Shown here in pieces: positions 48,214-58,494 of a DNA stretch of 62,000 nt. Both the position numbers and the translations under genes were made by a program. The stretch's first letter is position 1; each line of letters opens with the position of its first letter. The notes under the pieces were generated by a model. The model did not search any database, was not told the origin of the DNA, and saw nothing but the letters and a program-made list of their open reading frames with translations. The DNA is from Bugula neritina (taxonomy: Eukaryota; Bryozoa; Gymnolaemata; Cheilostomatida; Bugulidae): NCBI GenBank assembly GCA_964035545.1, contig OZ037769.1:13787133-13849132 (forward strand), in the 5' to 3' direction.

Positions 48214-51200
48214 TCAATAGCCTTTGCTCCAGTCTATGAGATAGTTTAGAGGTCTATCATTAGCATAGTTGTGTAGGTTCTCCGCAATTACTTCAGCCAC
48301 CTATACAAAACATAAGAAACTCTGAGGCTATGCTTCTAGACCTCTGTGACCAGTAGCACTAAATAATTATATTGTGCTGAAAATAGAACTAAACACTAGC
48401 AAATAATACTCTAAACTGCACACAGTATAACAGTTTCAAGTTGAAATATAACCGTCTAAAATACAGCAGGCGTAATGTAAGCTGTGTGTACCTGATGGGG
48501 CATAGTGACTGCAGCCACATGCGGAGTTACAGTAACCTGGGGGTGTTTCCATAGTAACGAGTCAACAGGAAGTGGTTCTGTGGAAAATACATCTAAGATG
48601 GCTGCCCTTATCCACTTCTCTCTGACAATATATAGTGACTGTTATATATGTATATAATACGCATATTATAATATAAGCAAGCTAGCCTTAATGTAGAAAG
48701 TTGTGAGGTGATAACGGGGAGCAAACTGAGTATTATTACAAATAGCATTACAGCAGCCAATAAGAAAGAAGTTATGAAGAATATTTAAAAAAATGAACAA
48801 GAAGCTGTTCAATGTTTCTCAGAGTCTTAATCTAGTTCTAATTGATATTTAAATAAAACCTAGACTGGTGAAATGGTGAATATAACTTTTTGTAAGACAG
48901 AGAGAAGACAATTTCAAGTGTAGAATAGCTTTATCATGACATCTTCTAATAAGAAAGGTACAGTGGTCTTTGTATAAGAAGTGTTCTCTTTGAGCTCCAG
49001 CTGTAGACTGATTCTACACTGGCGAGCTCACCCTTTTATAGTCTAGAAATCGGGCACTCGACTTCTAGCATATTTCATCCGATTTCGGGCTGAATCAGGC
49101 ACCCCGAATTTCGGAGTTACACAAGTGAACAAAGAAAGATAACAAATAAACTACGCCAGAAGTTTAGTTATACTAACAACGCAAATAAAATAGTTAATGC
49201 ATTCTAGAACTTTCCAGAATATAACATGATGATAACTTTCAAAATCTACTACAATATACCATATCACAATTGATGAGCTGCAAACAAAAACAAACAATGC
49301 TATATTTACCTACAGCACTAAATTCTAAAGTTCTTACATGAAGACTAAAATGTGAGACACAACACATAGCCTGAGAGAATAGTGCCTACCTCAGGGCTTG
49401 GAGTATAGAATCCTCAGTACATATGTCACCTCGGCCAACATTGATGAATACAGAACGTTTAGGAGAACAGACCTTCAATCTCTCATTATCCAGTAGACCT
49501 CGAGTTAGCTGTGTACTCGGCAGAATGTTGCAGACGTAATGGCAGTTTGCCAGAAGTTCATCAATTCCATCAGCTGCCCTGTAATATATTATTCATTACT
49601 ATGCAGTATATCATCAGTTACTGTGTAATATATCATCAATTGTTCTGTAATATACTATGTAATATGTAATATAAGTTTTCAACTATTTCACTGTACACTA
49701 CACAAGATCTAGACGTCCACCTGTATTCATCCACATAAGCACATTTGTTCTCATCAGATGGAACTGTAGTAACCAGAGTCCATATCTTCATTCCAAAAGC
49801 TTTGCATGCTTCAGCAACTGCAACACAGACATTTCTTCAACACAACAGGATGTTACATCATCATAAATCAATGTGAAAACTCGTCAACTAGTTCAGCTGG
49901 TAGCAATCCTTGCAAAGAGCTAGTTCTCAGAGATTACTGTGCTTCATGTACAAGCTGCTTATAGAATCAGGTCCACCATTGTCACTGTCAGAGAGAGTGC
50001 AACTTAAGTCACTATGACAGGCTAGCAACTAAGGTTAGATAGGTTTTAATGTCTACCTTTTCTAGCAATTTCACCAAAACCTAGTATGCCAATAGATAGA
50101 CTGTTTAGAGGTCGGCTTTCATTAAACATAAAATCCTTCAATTCGGAAGACCTGCAATTAAACAAAACTGCCACAATATTGTTGAACTACAAAAATATCA
50201 ATGCTGAAATAATAGTTAACTGTCTAGTCGCTTTCAAAAAATGATAGTCAAAATTCTAAAAAAATTTTTGAATATACTTTAGAAATAAATTGTTTGAGTT
50301 GCTTAAATGATAATACAATGCAACAAGGTAATCAAACTTTCAAGTCTATTAGCTGAGGGAGATAAGTCCATGTTTTAAGTCAAAATCGAACTTGATCCAG
50401 CAAGTACTTGAGAAGTATTACCATGACCATGATCCAGTTCAGACTTTTGGTATCCAAGAAAAAGGGGATAACCAGAAATTATCTTTTATTACAGAAATTT
50501 GTGTATTTCATAAAATAAATTTTTTCAAGTTGTACATATCAACTTCTACCCAAAAGAAAGTTTTTAAAATGTATTAGATGTTTTTGTCTAAGTCAAAATC
50601 TTACGGCTAAACCTAAGACTAATGCATACAAATAAACTAAGGTCTGTAGAGATGTAGTTGAGACTTCATCTTGTAGTAAAATCTCACATCAGGTGCTTGG
50701 TTTAAATGGCTGTGGTGATTGAGCAAAATGGGCAAAAACAAGCAAAATTTAATATTCAACAAAAACTATAATTGGTATGAACCAGAAAAGAGAACAAATA
50801 TATTTATTTTTAAAGATTACCATGTAGCAAATTGCTGTTCATGATATGCCAGTCTAAAGTTTCGCTCATGAGCCACAATCTGACCAACGACATACTCCGC
50901 CATAGGCTGGCCGAATACTCCGCCAAATTTACAGTATTTGAAGCTCGGAGTTTCTCCTCCAGCAGGGATCAGTTTCATTATACTAAATCGAAAAATTATA
51001 AAGGAAAACACACTATAAAAAACTCATTTGCGTTTAGAGTCACTATTCCTGTGAGAATCTCTGATGGAAAGGGTATTTTTAAATCAGGCTAAGGACTTAT
51101 TCACACGTGACACAGGAGCAACTATGACTGGAGGCTCTTCCTAACATCACCAATGGCCTTTACTGGAGATCAAACCACTAACCTGGTGCTTACTAAGTCA

Positions 51201-51547
51201 GTGGTCTAGCCTCCAGACCGCAGCTGCTCCCCTTATGCAATATTATATACATGATTAAATTTTGCAAGAGTGATAGAGCTGTGACACACATTACACAATA
51301 TTTACCTATCTATTCCGGCCCATGTTCCATGCACCAACTTTAACTTGGGCCTACCATACAGCCAATGGCGTGCAAAATGGGGCTCTGATACAATCACCTC
51401 CGCTTCATCAAGGAGTTTTTCATCTTTCTCGGTAATATTATATGGTTCGACAGAGGTTATTTTACTAACAACAGTCGAGCAAGATTGGTGTATGACATCA
51501 GCGACTTTAGGAATTTCTGATAGAACGCAGACTACAGGCTTCCTCAT
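48214..51547 (-). CDS. D-isomer-specific 2-hydroxyacid dehydrogenase, copy B
   Basis: Seven exons: 51547-51306, 50982-50821, 50151-50057, 49817-49721, 49578-49390, 48621-48492, 48300-48214. Exon lengths 242, 162, 95, 97, 189, 130 and 87 equal those of copy A exactly, again giving 333 residues. The start was placed at the ATG at 51547 (MRKPVVCVL), which aligns with copy A; the frame is open a few codons upstream but has no ATG and crosses an acceptor-like ttgcag. The nucleotide motif is GFGEIA (copy A: GLGEIG). Catalytic Arg in NVGRGD, Glu in STEPLP and His in TPHVA are all kept. Predicted role as for copy A; cofactor preference may differ. The N-terminal exons are strongly diverged from A while exons 5 and 6 are almost identical. 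Confidence 0.93.
48891..49255 (-). mobile_element. Solo-LTR-like repeat related to 59926-60406
   Basis: Lies in the intron between exons 5 and 6 of dehydrogenase B. Shares with the nested LTR at 59926 the block gagctccag...tgtagactgattctaca and a downstream ccttttata, the complement of a TATA box on the minus strand. Both also have clusters of ccgaa/ttcgg words. The left end TGTAAGAC fits an LTR start; the right end and target duplication could not be fixed. Strand follows from the TATA box. Confidence 0.55.
51020..51228 (-). repeat. tRNA-derived SINE
   Basis: On the minus strand: gcagctgcggtctggaggct (A box), ttagtggtttgatctccag (B box), core gatgttaggaagagcctcc, tcatagttgctcctgtg, gtccttagcc, a stem around ccctttccatcagag and ctcacagg. 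It is a sense insertion in intron 1 of dehydrogenase B. Confidence 0.88.
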
Positions 51548-52669
51548 AATAGTCTGCAATCAATCTTGACTACATTTACCAAAAAATCAACAAGTTTAAA
51601 AAACTATTATAAATAATTCAACCGCAGAAACTTCTAGAACAGAGTAAAACCCGGACACTGCGAAATTGCTATTGTGATATAAAATACGGCCATATATATG
51701 ATTTGCAGCCTAAATAACTGTAGATATCATCCTAGTTTCTGACATCCAAAAGGCATTTGTAAATAACAATAGATTGAATTGCTTATGGCAAGCAAATGTA
51801 ACTCATTAGTGGGTGTGTGCAAAAAAGCATTTCTTTTTTATAATCCTCAATTTTTGCCTAATACAAACACACACAAGCAATCTGAACGAGTGTGTTGTCT
51901 GAACATTGAATAAGCTGTCTCATACTCATCGCGATGGTGATATAGACTTGTTTGTACAAAATTCTGGCTGTTTAAGAAGCACCATTTTGTATAATTCTTA
52001 GAATGAGTTTTAAGGAACACAAAACCAAAGACATTCAAATCTTGTTTTAGAACTGATAAGAAGCAGAAAATTGCAGTGGTTTGAGCATATATGCAGAAGA
52101 GAGAGACATAATGACATCAGAAGAGTAAATGAGATGAGAGTCAGAGGCAAGAGAAATCGGAGATCACATAAATCAACATAGGACACAATCAGGAGGGTCC
52201 TCAATCCTGTTCCCTCAATAAAAAGAACGCTCAAAATAGAGTTAGAAGGAGAAGCCTAGTTAAGCTAAACCTCTGCAGCCACCCGCTACTCAAAAAGGAC
52301 AGACCAGAGATAGGTTAGGATAAGCGAGGATTGAATTTGATGATCATTGACTTAAATTTTCAGCTAGTTGACGGCATTGGATGTTGGTGATTACAATAAC
52401 AACATGGTTACTACATAACACTAACTATAAGTATTAGTATAACTGTAATTATATTCTATAAGTATAATTACAATCATTACTAACTAATAGTAATAGTAAT
52501 ACTAATAGTAATAGTAATACTAATAGTAACTGTAATCAGTAATAGCAACAATTACAATCACAATGTCAATTTAAATTCTAATACTAATATTAGATTTATT
52601 GTTATCTTTAGTTTCGTAAACTTTACTTTTACTTCTAGATTCAACCTAAGACTGACTTATAGTTAATGT
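51548..52669. other. Intergenic: non-LTR remnant plus cryptic repeats
   Basis: No intact gene. The first 450 bases hold the presumed dehydrogenase B leader and promoter. A non-LTR retrotransposon remnant follows, then from about 52390 a mosaic of tagtaatactaatag-type words up to the gypsy LTR. Confidence 0.5.
52058..52260 (+). pseudogene. Non-LTR retrotransposon RT C-terminal remnant
   Basis: Reading from 52058 in one frame gives KLQWFEHICRRE, then DIRRVNEMRVRGKRNRR, an in-frame stop, and DTIRRVL. This matches the tail found after the RT domain in many LINE-type elements (L-x-W-x-GH followed by a basic G-x-R-x-R-G-R-P segment and a W-x-D-x-V segment), from memory of that family. The copy is dead and truncated. 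Confidence 0.55.
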
Positions 52670-52971
52670 TGTAGTGGAGCACGCGGTATGTGCCTCCACG
52701 TGCTCCCTAGCCAATCAATTATGTATCAGGTGATACCTCCAGAGATGCGTGTACAGAGGGAATTGCATTACTAGTCAATAGAGTAGATAGCGTGCTAACG
52801 TATAGACGAGATGTAATTTTATAATAACGATACTGGATGTACCTCTTTTCTTGCTATATAGTAGTAAATAAAGACATTCTAACTTTTAACAAACCCCCCA
52901 TTACTTCGGATAATTGGAACCATAATAACAGACTAGAAAACCCACGCATAGTAATTGTGCAAATTACAACA
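52670..52971 (+). repeat. 5' LTR of the gypsy element
   Basis: Begins TGTAGTGGAGC and ends ACA just before the primer-binding site. The word aataaa with attctaac about 12 bases later (near 52868-52890) marks the poly(A) signal and likely R end. It aligns with 59906-59925 plus 60407-60603. Confidence 0.8.
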
Positions 52972-52972
52972 G

Positions 52973-52990
52973 TGGTGGCAGCGGTGGGAT
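52973..52990 (+). promoter_or_regulatory. Primer-binding site, Leu-tRNA type
   Basis: tggtggcagcggtgggat begins two bases after the LTR end. It is complementary to a tRNA 3' end of the form ATCCCACCGCTGCCACCA, close to the Leu-tRNA ends used by many animal gypsy elements. The tRNA identity is inferred. Confidence 0.7.
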
Positions 52991-53010
52991 ACTAGTTACT
53001 GTTAGAGACA

Positions 53011-53850
53011 ATGAAAGGACATTACGATATCATGGCAGAAAGTACAGCTTTGAGTGAGGAAGGTGAGCGAGATACTATCATAACCCCTTTCCAGGCTGGA
53101 GAGGAGGCGTATAAGTATAGATTAAAAGCTCCCGTCTTCACGGGCCTAGAAGATGTTGAACAATTTATTCAAGAATTCAACGAAGTTACAGCCATTACTG
53201 AATGGCCGCCAAGAATAGCTTTGATATAACTACGGATGGTGCTGACGGAGAGAGCCAAGCCGTACGGACTGAGATCCAGTGTAAACGGGATCTTTGCTGC
53301 GCTGCGGGCCTGTTTTGGCATATCTGTCATAGACGCCAGGGTCCGTTTACAAAGGCTGCTCCGTAGAACACACACACCACTCAAGGACCACGCTACACTA
53401 GTGAAGAGACTGGCACGGATCGCGTACAGCGACTTGCCAGAAACACATCGACAACACTATACCTTCGAGGCCTTTGTACAGTCCCTCAATAATCTGGGCC
53501 TCCATCATCAGCTTCAAGTAAGAGGAGTGACCACGATAGAGGCTGCGCTACAAAAAGGTGAAGCCTATTTATTGGCCGAACAACTCCATCGGGCAACGGA
53601 GAACTCCCCGCGTCCCCACCCAGTCCGGGTAGCTGTCGCTACTACCAACCCCTCCCTGGGAACGGAGGTAGACCGCTTCATGACCATGCTAGAACAGTTG
53701 GTGGCAATCATAACGCGTGTCAACCCCACAGGATCCAGGACACTGAAGATAGAGGTCCCAAGACCAGCTGCCTTATGTTAGAGATGCGGCACCAGGGGAC
53801 ATCTCCGCTCGAGTTGTCCAAAACCTAAGAAGCAGTTAAACCCTCACGGC
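53011..53850 (+). pseudogene. gag of the gypsy element, interrupted
   Basis: Two open pieces (53011-53229 and 53236-53781) are separated by a TAA at 53227. The capsid-like part includes LKAPVFTGLEDVEQFI and FEAFVQSLNNLGLH. The single zinc knuckle C-x2-C-x4-H-x4-C spans about 53776-53820 and is broken by a TAG between its first two cysteines. A basic region rich in K, P and R follows. Capsid and nucleocapsid are expected from position and motif. Confidence 0.8.
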
Positions 53851-53856
53851 CCGCGG

Positions 53857-54868
53857 ATGCCTCCAAAACCCCGCGGCCCAAGAAAGAAGGAGCCACGGGG
53901 TGGATACCACCAGGCGTTTGTACGGACCCCGCAGTATGCCCCCCACCAGTGGCAGACACCCTGTCGGACCAGTCAACCTGACCGGCGGCGGGAACCTTTC
54001 TCACTGCCTCTCACTAACCGCTTCAGCCAGCTACCAGAAACGGAGCTGGCTGGCGAGGTTCCTTCGGACAGCGGAGGGGAACAGCTCACCCCTCCGCAAG
54101 GAAACTCTCACCTCCACCGGCCCCGCAAACCGCGGAACAAACGGGCACCACCCCGTTCGGCCGAGACCGAACACGCTGGGGGAGTACGGGTACAACCTCA
54201 TGGAGATAGCTACTTCTTGCCAGGGAAGGTGGCCGGCAAAGCTGTCACATTCCTGCTAGACTCCGGGTGTACTACTAATCTCTTCAGCCGTCGGGTCTCC
54301 GATACCCTCCCCTCCAGGGAGAGGGGAGCCTTAGCTTCCTATACCGGGGAACCTGGCACCCTTGCAGACGGGTCGCGTATCCCATTCTACGGTATTATAG
54401 AGCTGACTGGACGCATCCGCGACCAGGCTAGAGGAGGATGCCATACTAGGGATGCCGTTCTTGAAGCGACATGGTTACCGCATTGACTTTAGCAAGTCAG
54501 CCATGCTAATGGCCGGCAAGGAGCTCACCTGTGTCGACAAGTTCGGCCATCTCCTAGTGGGAGGCGTGCAGGTAGTACCGAGCTGTACAATACAAGGCCG
54601 CTCCCGGGCTACCATTCACTGTAGGGTGAACAATAGCCAAATCTCGGGATTGGGGGTTGTCGAAGGCGCGCGCACAAGAATACAGCTCGCTAGCAGTCTT
54701 AACCGGCTGACTGATCGAGGAGAGATCTTGGTGCAGTGTGTCAACCCCTTTTCCGAGGCGGTGAAACTACTGTCAGCGTCCATGCTGGGCCGGTTCCATT
54801 CTGTTCAGGAAGAAGATATAGGGCCGTCGCTAGGAGATGCGGCGGAAGGTCCCCGACAGAGCCCGTAA
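53857..54868 (+). pseudogene. Protease and protease-RT linker, frameshifted
   Basis: ORF 53857-54486 is proline- and arginine-rich at first, then contains FLLDSGCTTNLFSR, the aspartic protease active site (DSG). A frameshift near 54450 moves the reading to 54452-54868, which holds the usual linker before RT and ends with TAA at 54866. Confidence 0.8.
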
Positions 54869-57670
54869 TTGAGGCGGGGGACCGTCCCACAGCACGTCCG
54901 GGAGCTGTACCAGGCAGCATGTGACGGCTGCGCGAGCAACGGAGAGCGCCAGGCTATGGCCCGGTTGCTACGCGAGTACAGCGACGTGTTCAGCAGTGGA
55001 GACCATGACGTAGGCCTGACAACGGCCGTCCGTCATGAGATACCGCTAGCTGCAGAGACTGCCCCTATCCGACAACCCACTAGGAGGTTGGGACCAGAAA
55101 AGGAGAAGGAGGTCAGCCAACAAGTCCGGGATCTTTTGGACCGCGGCCTCATAGAGCCAGCACATAGTGCGTGGAGCTCGCCGGTCGTCTTAGTCCCAAA
55201 GAAAGACAGCAGTTGGCGGTTCTGTGTGGATTATCACAAGCTGAATAGCTTACCCCTTACCCCGGATCGACGAATCTCTGGACGCCCTAGCCGGCAGAAA
55301 GTACTTTAGTACACTAGACTTGCTGAGTGGCTATTGGCAGGTCTCCCTCAGTCTCGACGCCCAAGAGAAGGCGGCATTTATCACAAGGGACGGCCTATGG
55401 AAGTGGAAAGTCCCACCCTTTGGGCTGACTTCCGCCCTCGCCACCTTCCAGAGGCTCATGGAACAGGTCCTCAGTGGACTCCACTGGAAGACACTGCTGG
55501 TTTACCTTGATGACGTCAACGTGATCTCCCCAGACTTCCAGACACATATCAGTCGTTTGCGGAAGGTGTTCGAACGACTCAGAGGTGCCGGTCTAAAGCT
55601 CAAACCCTCTATGTGCGCTCTCTTGCAGCCAGAGGTGAAATACCTGGGGCACATCGTCGGCCGTCACGGCGTGGCGACGGATCCCAAAAAGGTATGAGCT
55701 ATAGAAGACTGGGTCACCCCCCAGGATTTGACCAGACTTCGGGCATTCCTCGGGCTGGTGGGGTATTACCGACAATACATACCAGACTTTGCGGGGGTGG
55801 CTCAGCCGTTAAATCGGCTCACCGCAAAGGGGGTGACCTGGCAGTGGACTTCTGTCGAACAGAGGGCGTTCAACTGCTTCAAGGGCCGCCTGCTAGAGGC
55901 TCCCATCTTGGCCTACCCAGACCCCGCTCTGGAGTACATCCTAGACACAGACGCCAGTGACCAGAACGTTGGCGCTGTGCTGTCACAGGTGCAGGAGGGC
56001 CGAGAAGTAGTAGTAGCCTACTACAGCAAATCTCTCTCACCCACCGAAATAAATTACTGCACTACCCGCAAGGAACTGCTGGCAGTAATCAAGTCGGTGA
56101 AGCACTTCAGACCCTATCTATACGGCAGGAAGTTCCGGCTGCGTACGGACCACGCCTCCTTGATTTGGTTGTGCAAGAGAGCAGAACCGTCTAGCCAGGT
56201 CGCCAGACGGCTCAAGGTCCTGGCTGAGTTCTCTTACCCGATCGAACATCGACCCAGTAAGAAACACGGCAATGCAGATGGACTGAGCCGGCGACCGGAC
56301 GAGGGGTGTAAACAATGCCTCAACATCGAGAGGAGAGACGGAGGTCCCCCACAATCCGAGTTGAGAGCACTGGATCACCCTGGGGTAGAGTATGACTGGG
56401 ACCAGGGTCAACTCCAACAGAAGGCTGATACGCCTCTGGAGGCAATACAGAACCTCCGCGCCAACCCTGCCTTGGCTGATAATGCCAGAGAGCTGCAAAA
56501 ACTCCAGGAGGATCTTCCGGGAGTAGTAGCCAACGTGTACCGGGCCAAGAAGGAGGGGCGACGACCCAGGAAAGAACAACTGCGGCAGGGATGCGCCGAG
56601 TTACGGCTGTACTGCCAACGTTGGGACTCCCCGCGGATCGGGCCAGATAGTCTGCTGACCATGACAGTGGCCGCAAACAACAGACACCCCAAGAGAAAGC
56701 GGGTAGTCTGCCCAGCTACCATCTGCCGAGAGTTAGTATGGGACACCCACAAACAGGCTCACGCAGGGGTCCAAAGGGTGCTCACAAAATTACAGCTCCG
56801 GTGGTATTGGCCCAACATGGAGCGTGACGTACGACTCAGAGTAAAACAGTGTGAAATCTGCCAGGCCAGCAAGCATGGCCATCTCCCTGGTAAAGCGGGA
56901 CGGCATAGGCTATATGCTGGGAGGTTATGGCAAGTGGTAGCTGTTGACCTGGTCGGACCCATGCCCCTAAACCCCAGAGGAAACAGCTATGTCTTAGTAT
57001 TAACCGACCACTTTACCAGGTGGGCCGACGCTCTGGCTATTCCGGATGCGTCTGCCCCAACGGTGGCCAGGGTGCTAGACCAAAATGTATTCTGCTACTT
57101 TGGATTACCCGAGCAGATACATTCAGACCAGGAAGCTCAATTTCACTCTCAACTTTTGAGCGACCTCTGCCGCCTCTGGGGAGTAAACTAAAGCAGGACC
57201 ACTCCTTACCACCCTCAAGGTAACGGAGTGGTAGAACGCAACAACCGATAGTTGGGCGATGCAATCCGCAGTCTTCTCCTCGGCCGAGGTCAGGAGAAAT
57301 GGGATATGGTGTTACCGCAAATCATGCGGGCCTACCGCAATACACCACGCACCAGTACGGGCGAGACCCCTAACCTCCTGATGTTTGGTCGGGAGACGCG
57401 AGTGCCCGATCACCTCACCTACCACATTCCTGAACAGGACTATCCCATCCATGAGTATGCCAGTGAATTGGTAGAGAAAATGAAGGTCGCACACGAAATA
57501 CTGCGAAAAAAGCAGTGACAGGTGTGACAAGAAGACTCAGGAACCACCCCTTTACCAAGCTGGGGACTGGGTGTGGATGGTCAACTACCGTAGGCGTTGA
57601 GGGCAGGCGGCTAAACTCCAGCCTAAGTTTGTGGGACCCTAGGTAGTAGTTGAGGCGATGCCCAATCATA
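54869..57670 (+). pseudogene. Reverse transcriptase, RNase H and integrase, with stops
   Basis: RT: SSPVVLVPKKD and FCVDYHKLNS, a frameshift near 55260, then LSGYWQVSL, the active site YLDD at about 55503-55514 and GYYRQYIPDFAG. RNase H: ILDTDASDQNVGAVLSQ, RKELLAVI, RTDHASL and NADGLSR. Integrase: the H-x3-H...CEIC zinc domain (THKQAH...QCEIC), VVAVDLVGPMP and IHSDQEAQFHSQ. A TAA at 57189 then precedes PYHPQGNGVVERNN with the last catalytic Glu. In-frame stops occur at 55695, 57189, about 57249 and again after 57515. All catalytic motifs are still recognisable, but the gene cannot be translated as one protein. I do not reconstruct it. Confidence 0.92.
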
Positions 57671-57814
57671 TGTACAAGTTGGAGCGCTCAAGCCAGATAT
57701 CTATCCAGAATGAGGCTCGCTTGAAACCGTATTGGGCTAGCCCAGGGGCAGCAGGAGAAGCCCCCCCATTGTTGGAGCCCAGGAGGCAAACAGCAACGTG
57801 CGGGCGGCGACGGC

Positions 57815-58429
57815 ATGGACCAAAATACGAAGTCGTGTGCCGCGGGCGGAAAACTTGGTAAGGCAGGAAAGGCCACTTCCATCAACAGAAGTGCGCCCAC
57901 CGCCCCCAACGCCAAGCCTACCGCCAACACTTCCGGAACCAGACGCGGATCCGGAAGTGCAAACCCCCCCCCCGTGGGAGGGGCTCCATCCGGAGATGAT
58001 GAAGAAGAAGGAAATACGACCATCAACGACGGGCCGGAGACACCACTAGTGGAACCTAATAGTCCACCAGTGAGTACACCGCCCCGACCAGCAACCATAC
58101 CATCTTCCCCAGCTAGTATGCCACCTCCCCTGGAACGGGAACAACGTACTAGACAACCCCCAGCATACTTAAAAGACTTCGTATGTGACCGCGTTACAAA
58201 CGGCAATTATGAAAGTCCAGCTGGGTGCCGTACGGAGAGGCTGGCAGCGAAACGTGGGAGTTGTGAACACCACGGAAATACTAACTTTTGCAAGGGCGGA
58301 GTAGTGGGCAAAATTACTACACCCGGGGCAAACAGTTCCGGCTTTGCGCAAGAAACACGCGGTCCGGTCTTTTCCTACGCTGACATCGCCAAGGGCAGAC
58401 GTATTAAATCCACTAACATCCAAGCTTGA
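57815..58429 (+). CDS. Pro-rich ORF after integrase, 204 codons
   Basis: Open frame of 204 codons. The first half is rich in Gly, Pro, Ser and Thr (PPPVGGAPSGDDEEEG, VSTPPRPATIPSSPASMPPP). The segment REQRTRQPPAYLKDFVCD is typical of the C-terminal tail of gypsy pol polyproteins (R-x-R-P-P-x-x-L-x-D). It then runs on with a Cys-containing stretch and ends GPVFSYADIAKG. It is probably the tail of pol detached by upstream stops plus extra sequence, and may not start at its own Met. Not a recognised domain. Confidence 0.5.
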   Translation: MDQNTKSCAAGGKLGKAGKATSINRSAPTAPNAKPTANTSGTRRGSGSANPPPVGGAPSGDDEEEGNTTINDGPETPLVEPNSPPVSTPPRPATIPSSPASMPPPLEREQRTRQPPAYLKDFVCDRVTNGNYESPAGCRTERLAAKRGSCEHHGNTNFCKGGVVGKITTPGANSSGFAQETRGPVFSYADIAKGRRIKSTNIQA

Positions 58430-58494
58430 ACGCTGAGTATGATTTCAAATACCAGGTTCCATGGTAAGCTTGCCTAGACCTAGTATTCCTATCT

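Noticed and set aside
56118-56579. Long minus-strand ORFs opposite gypsy pol
   Set aside because: Shadow frames of the GC-rich pol region, without domains.
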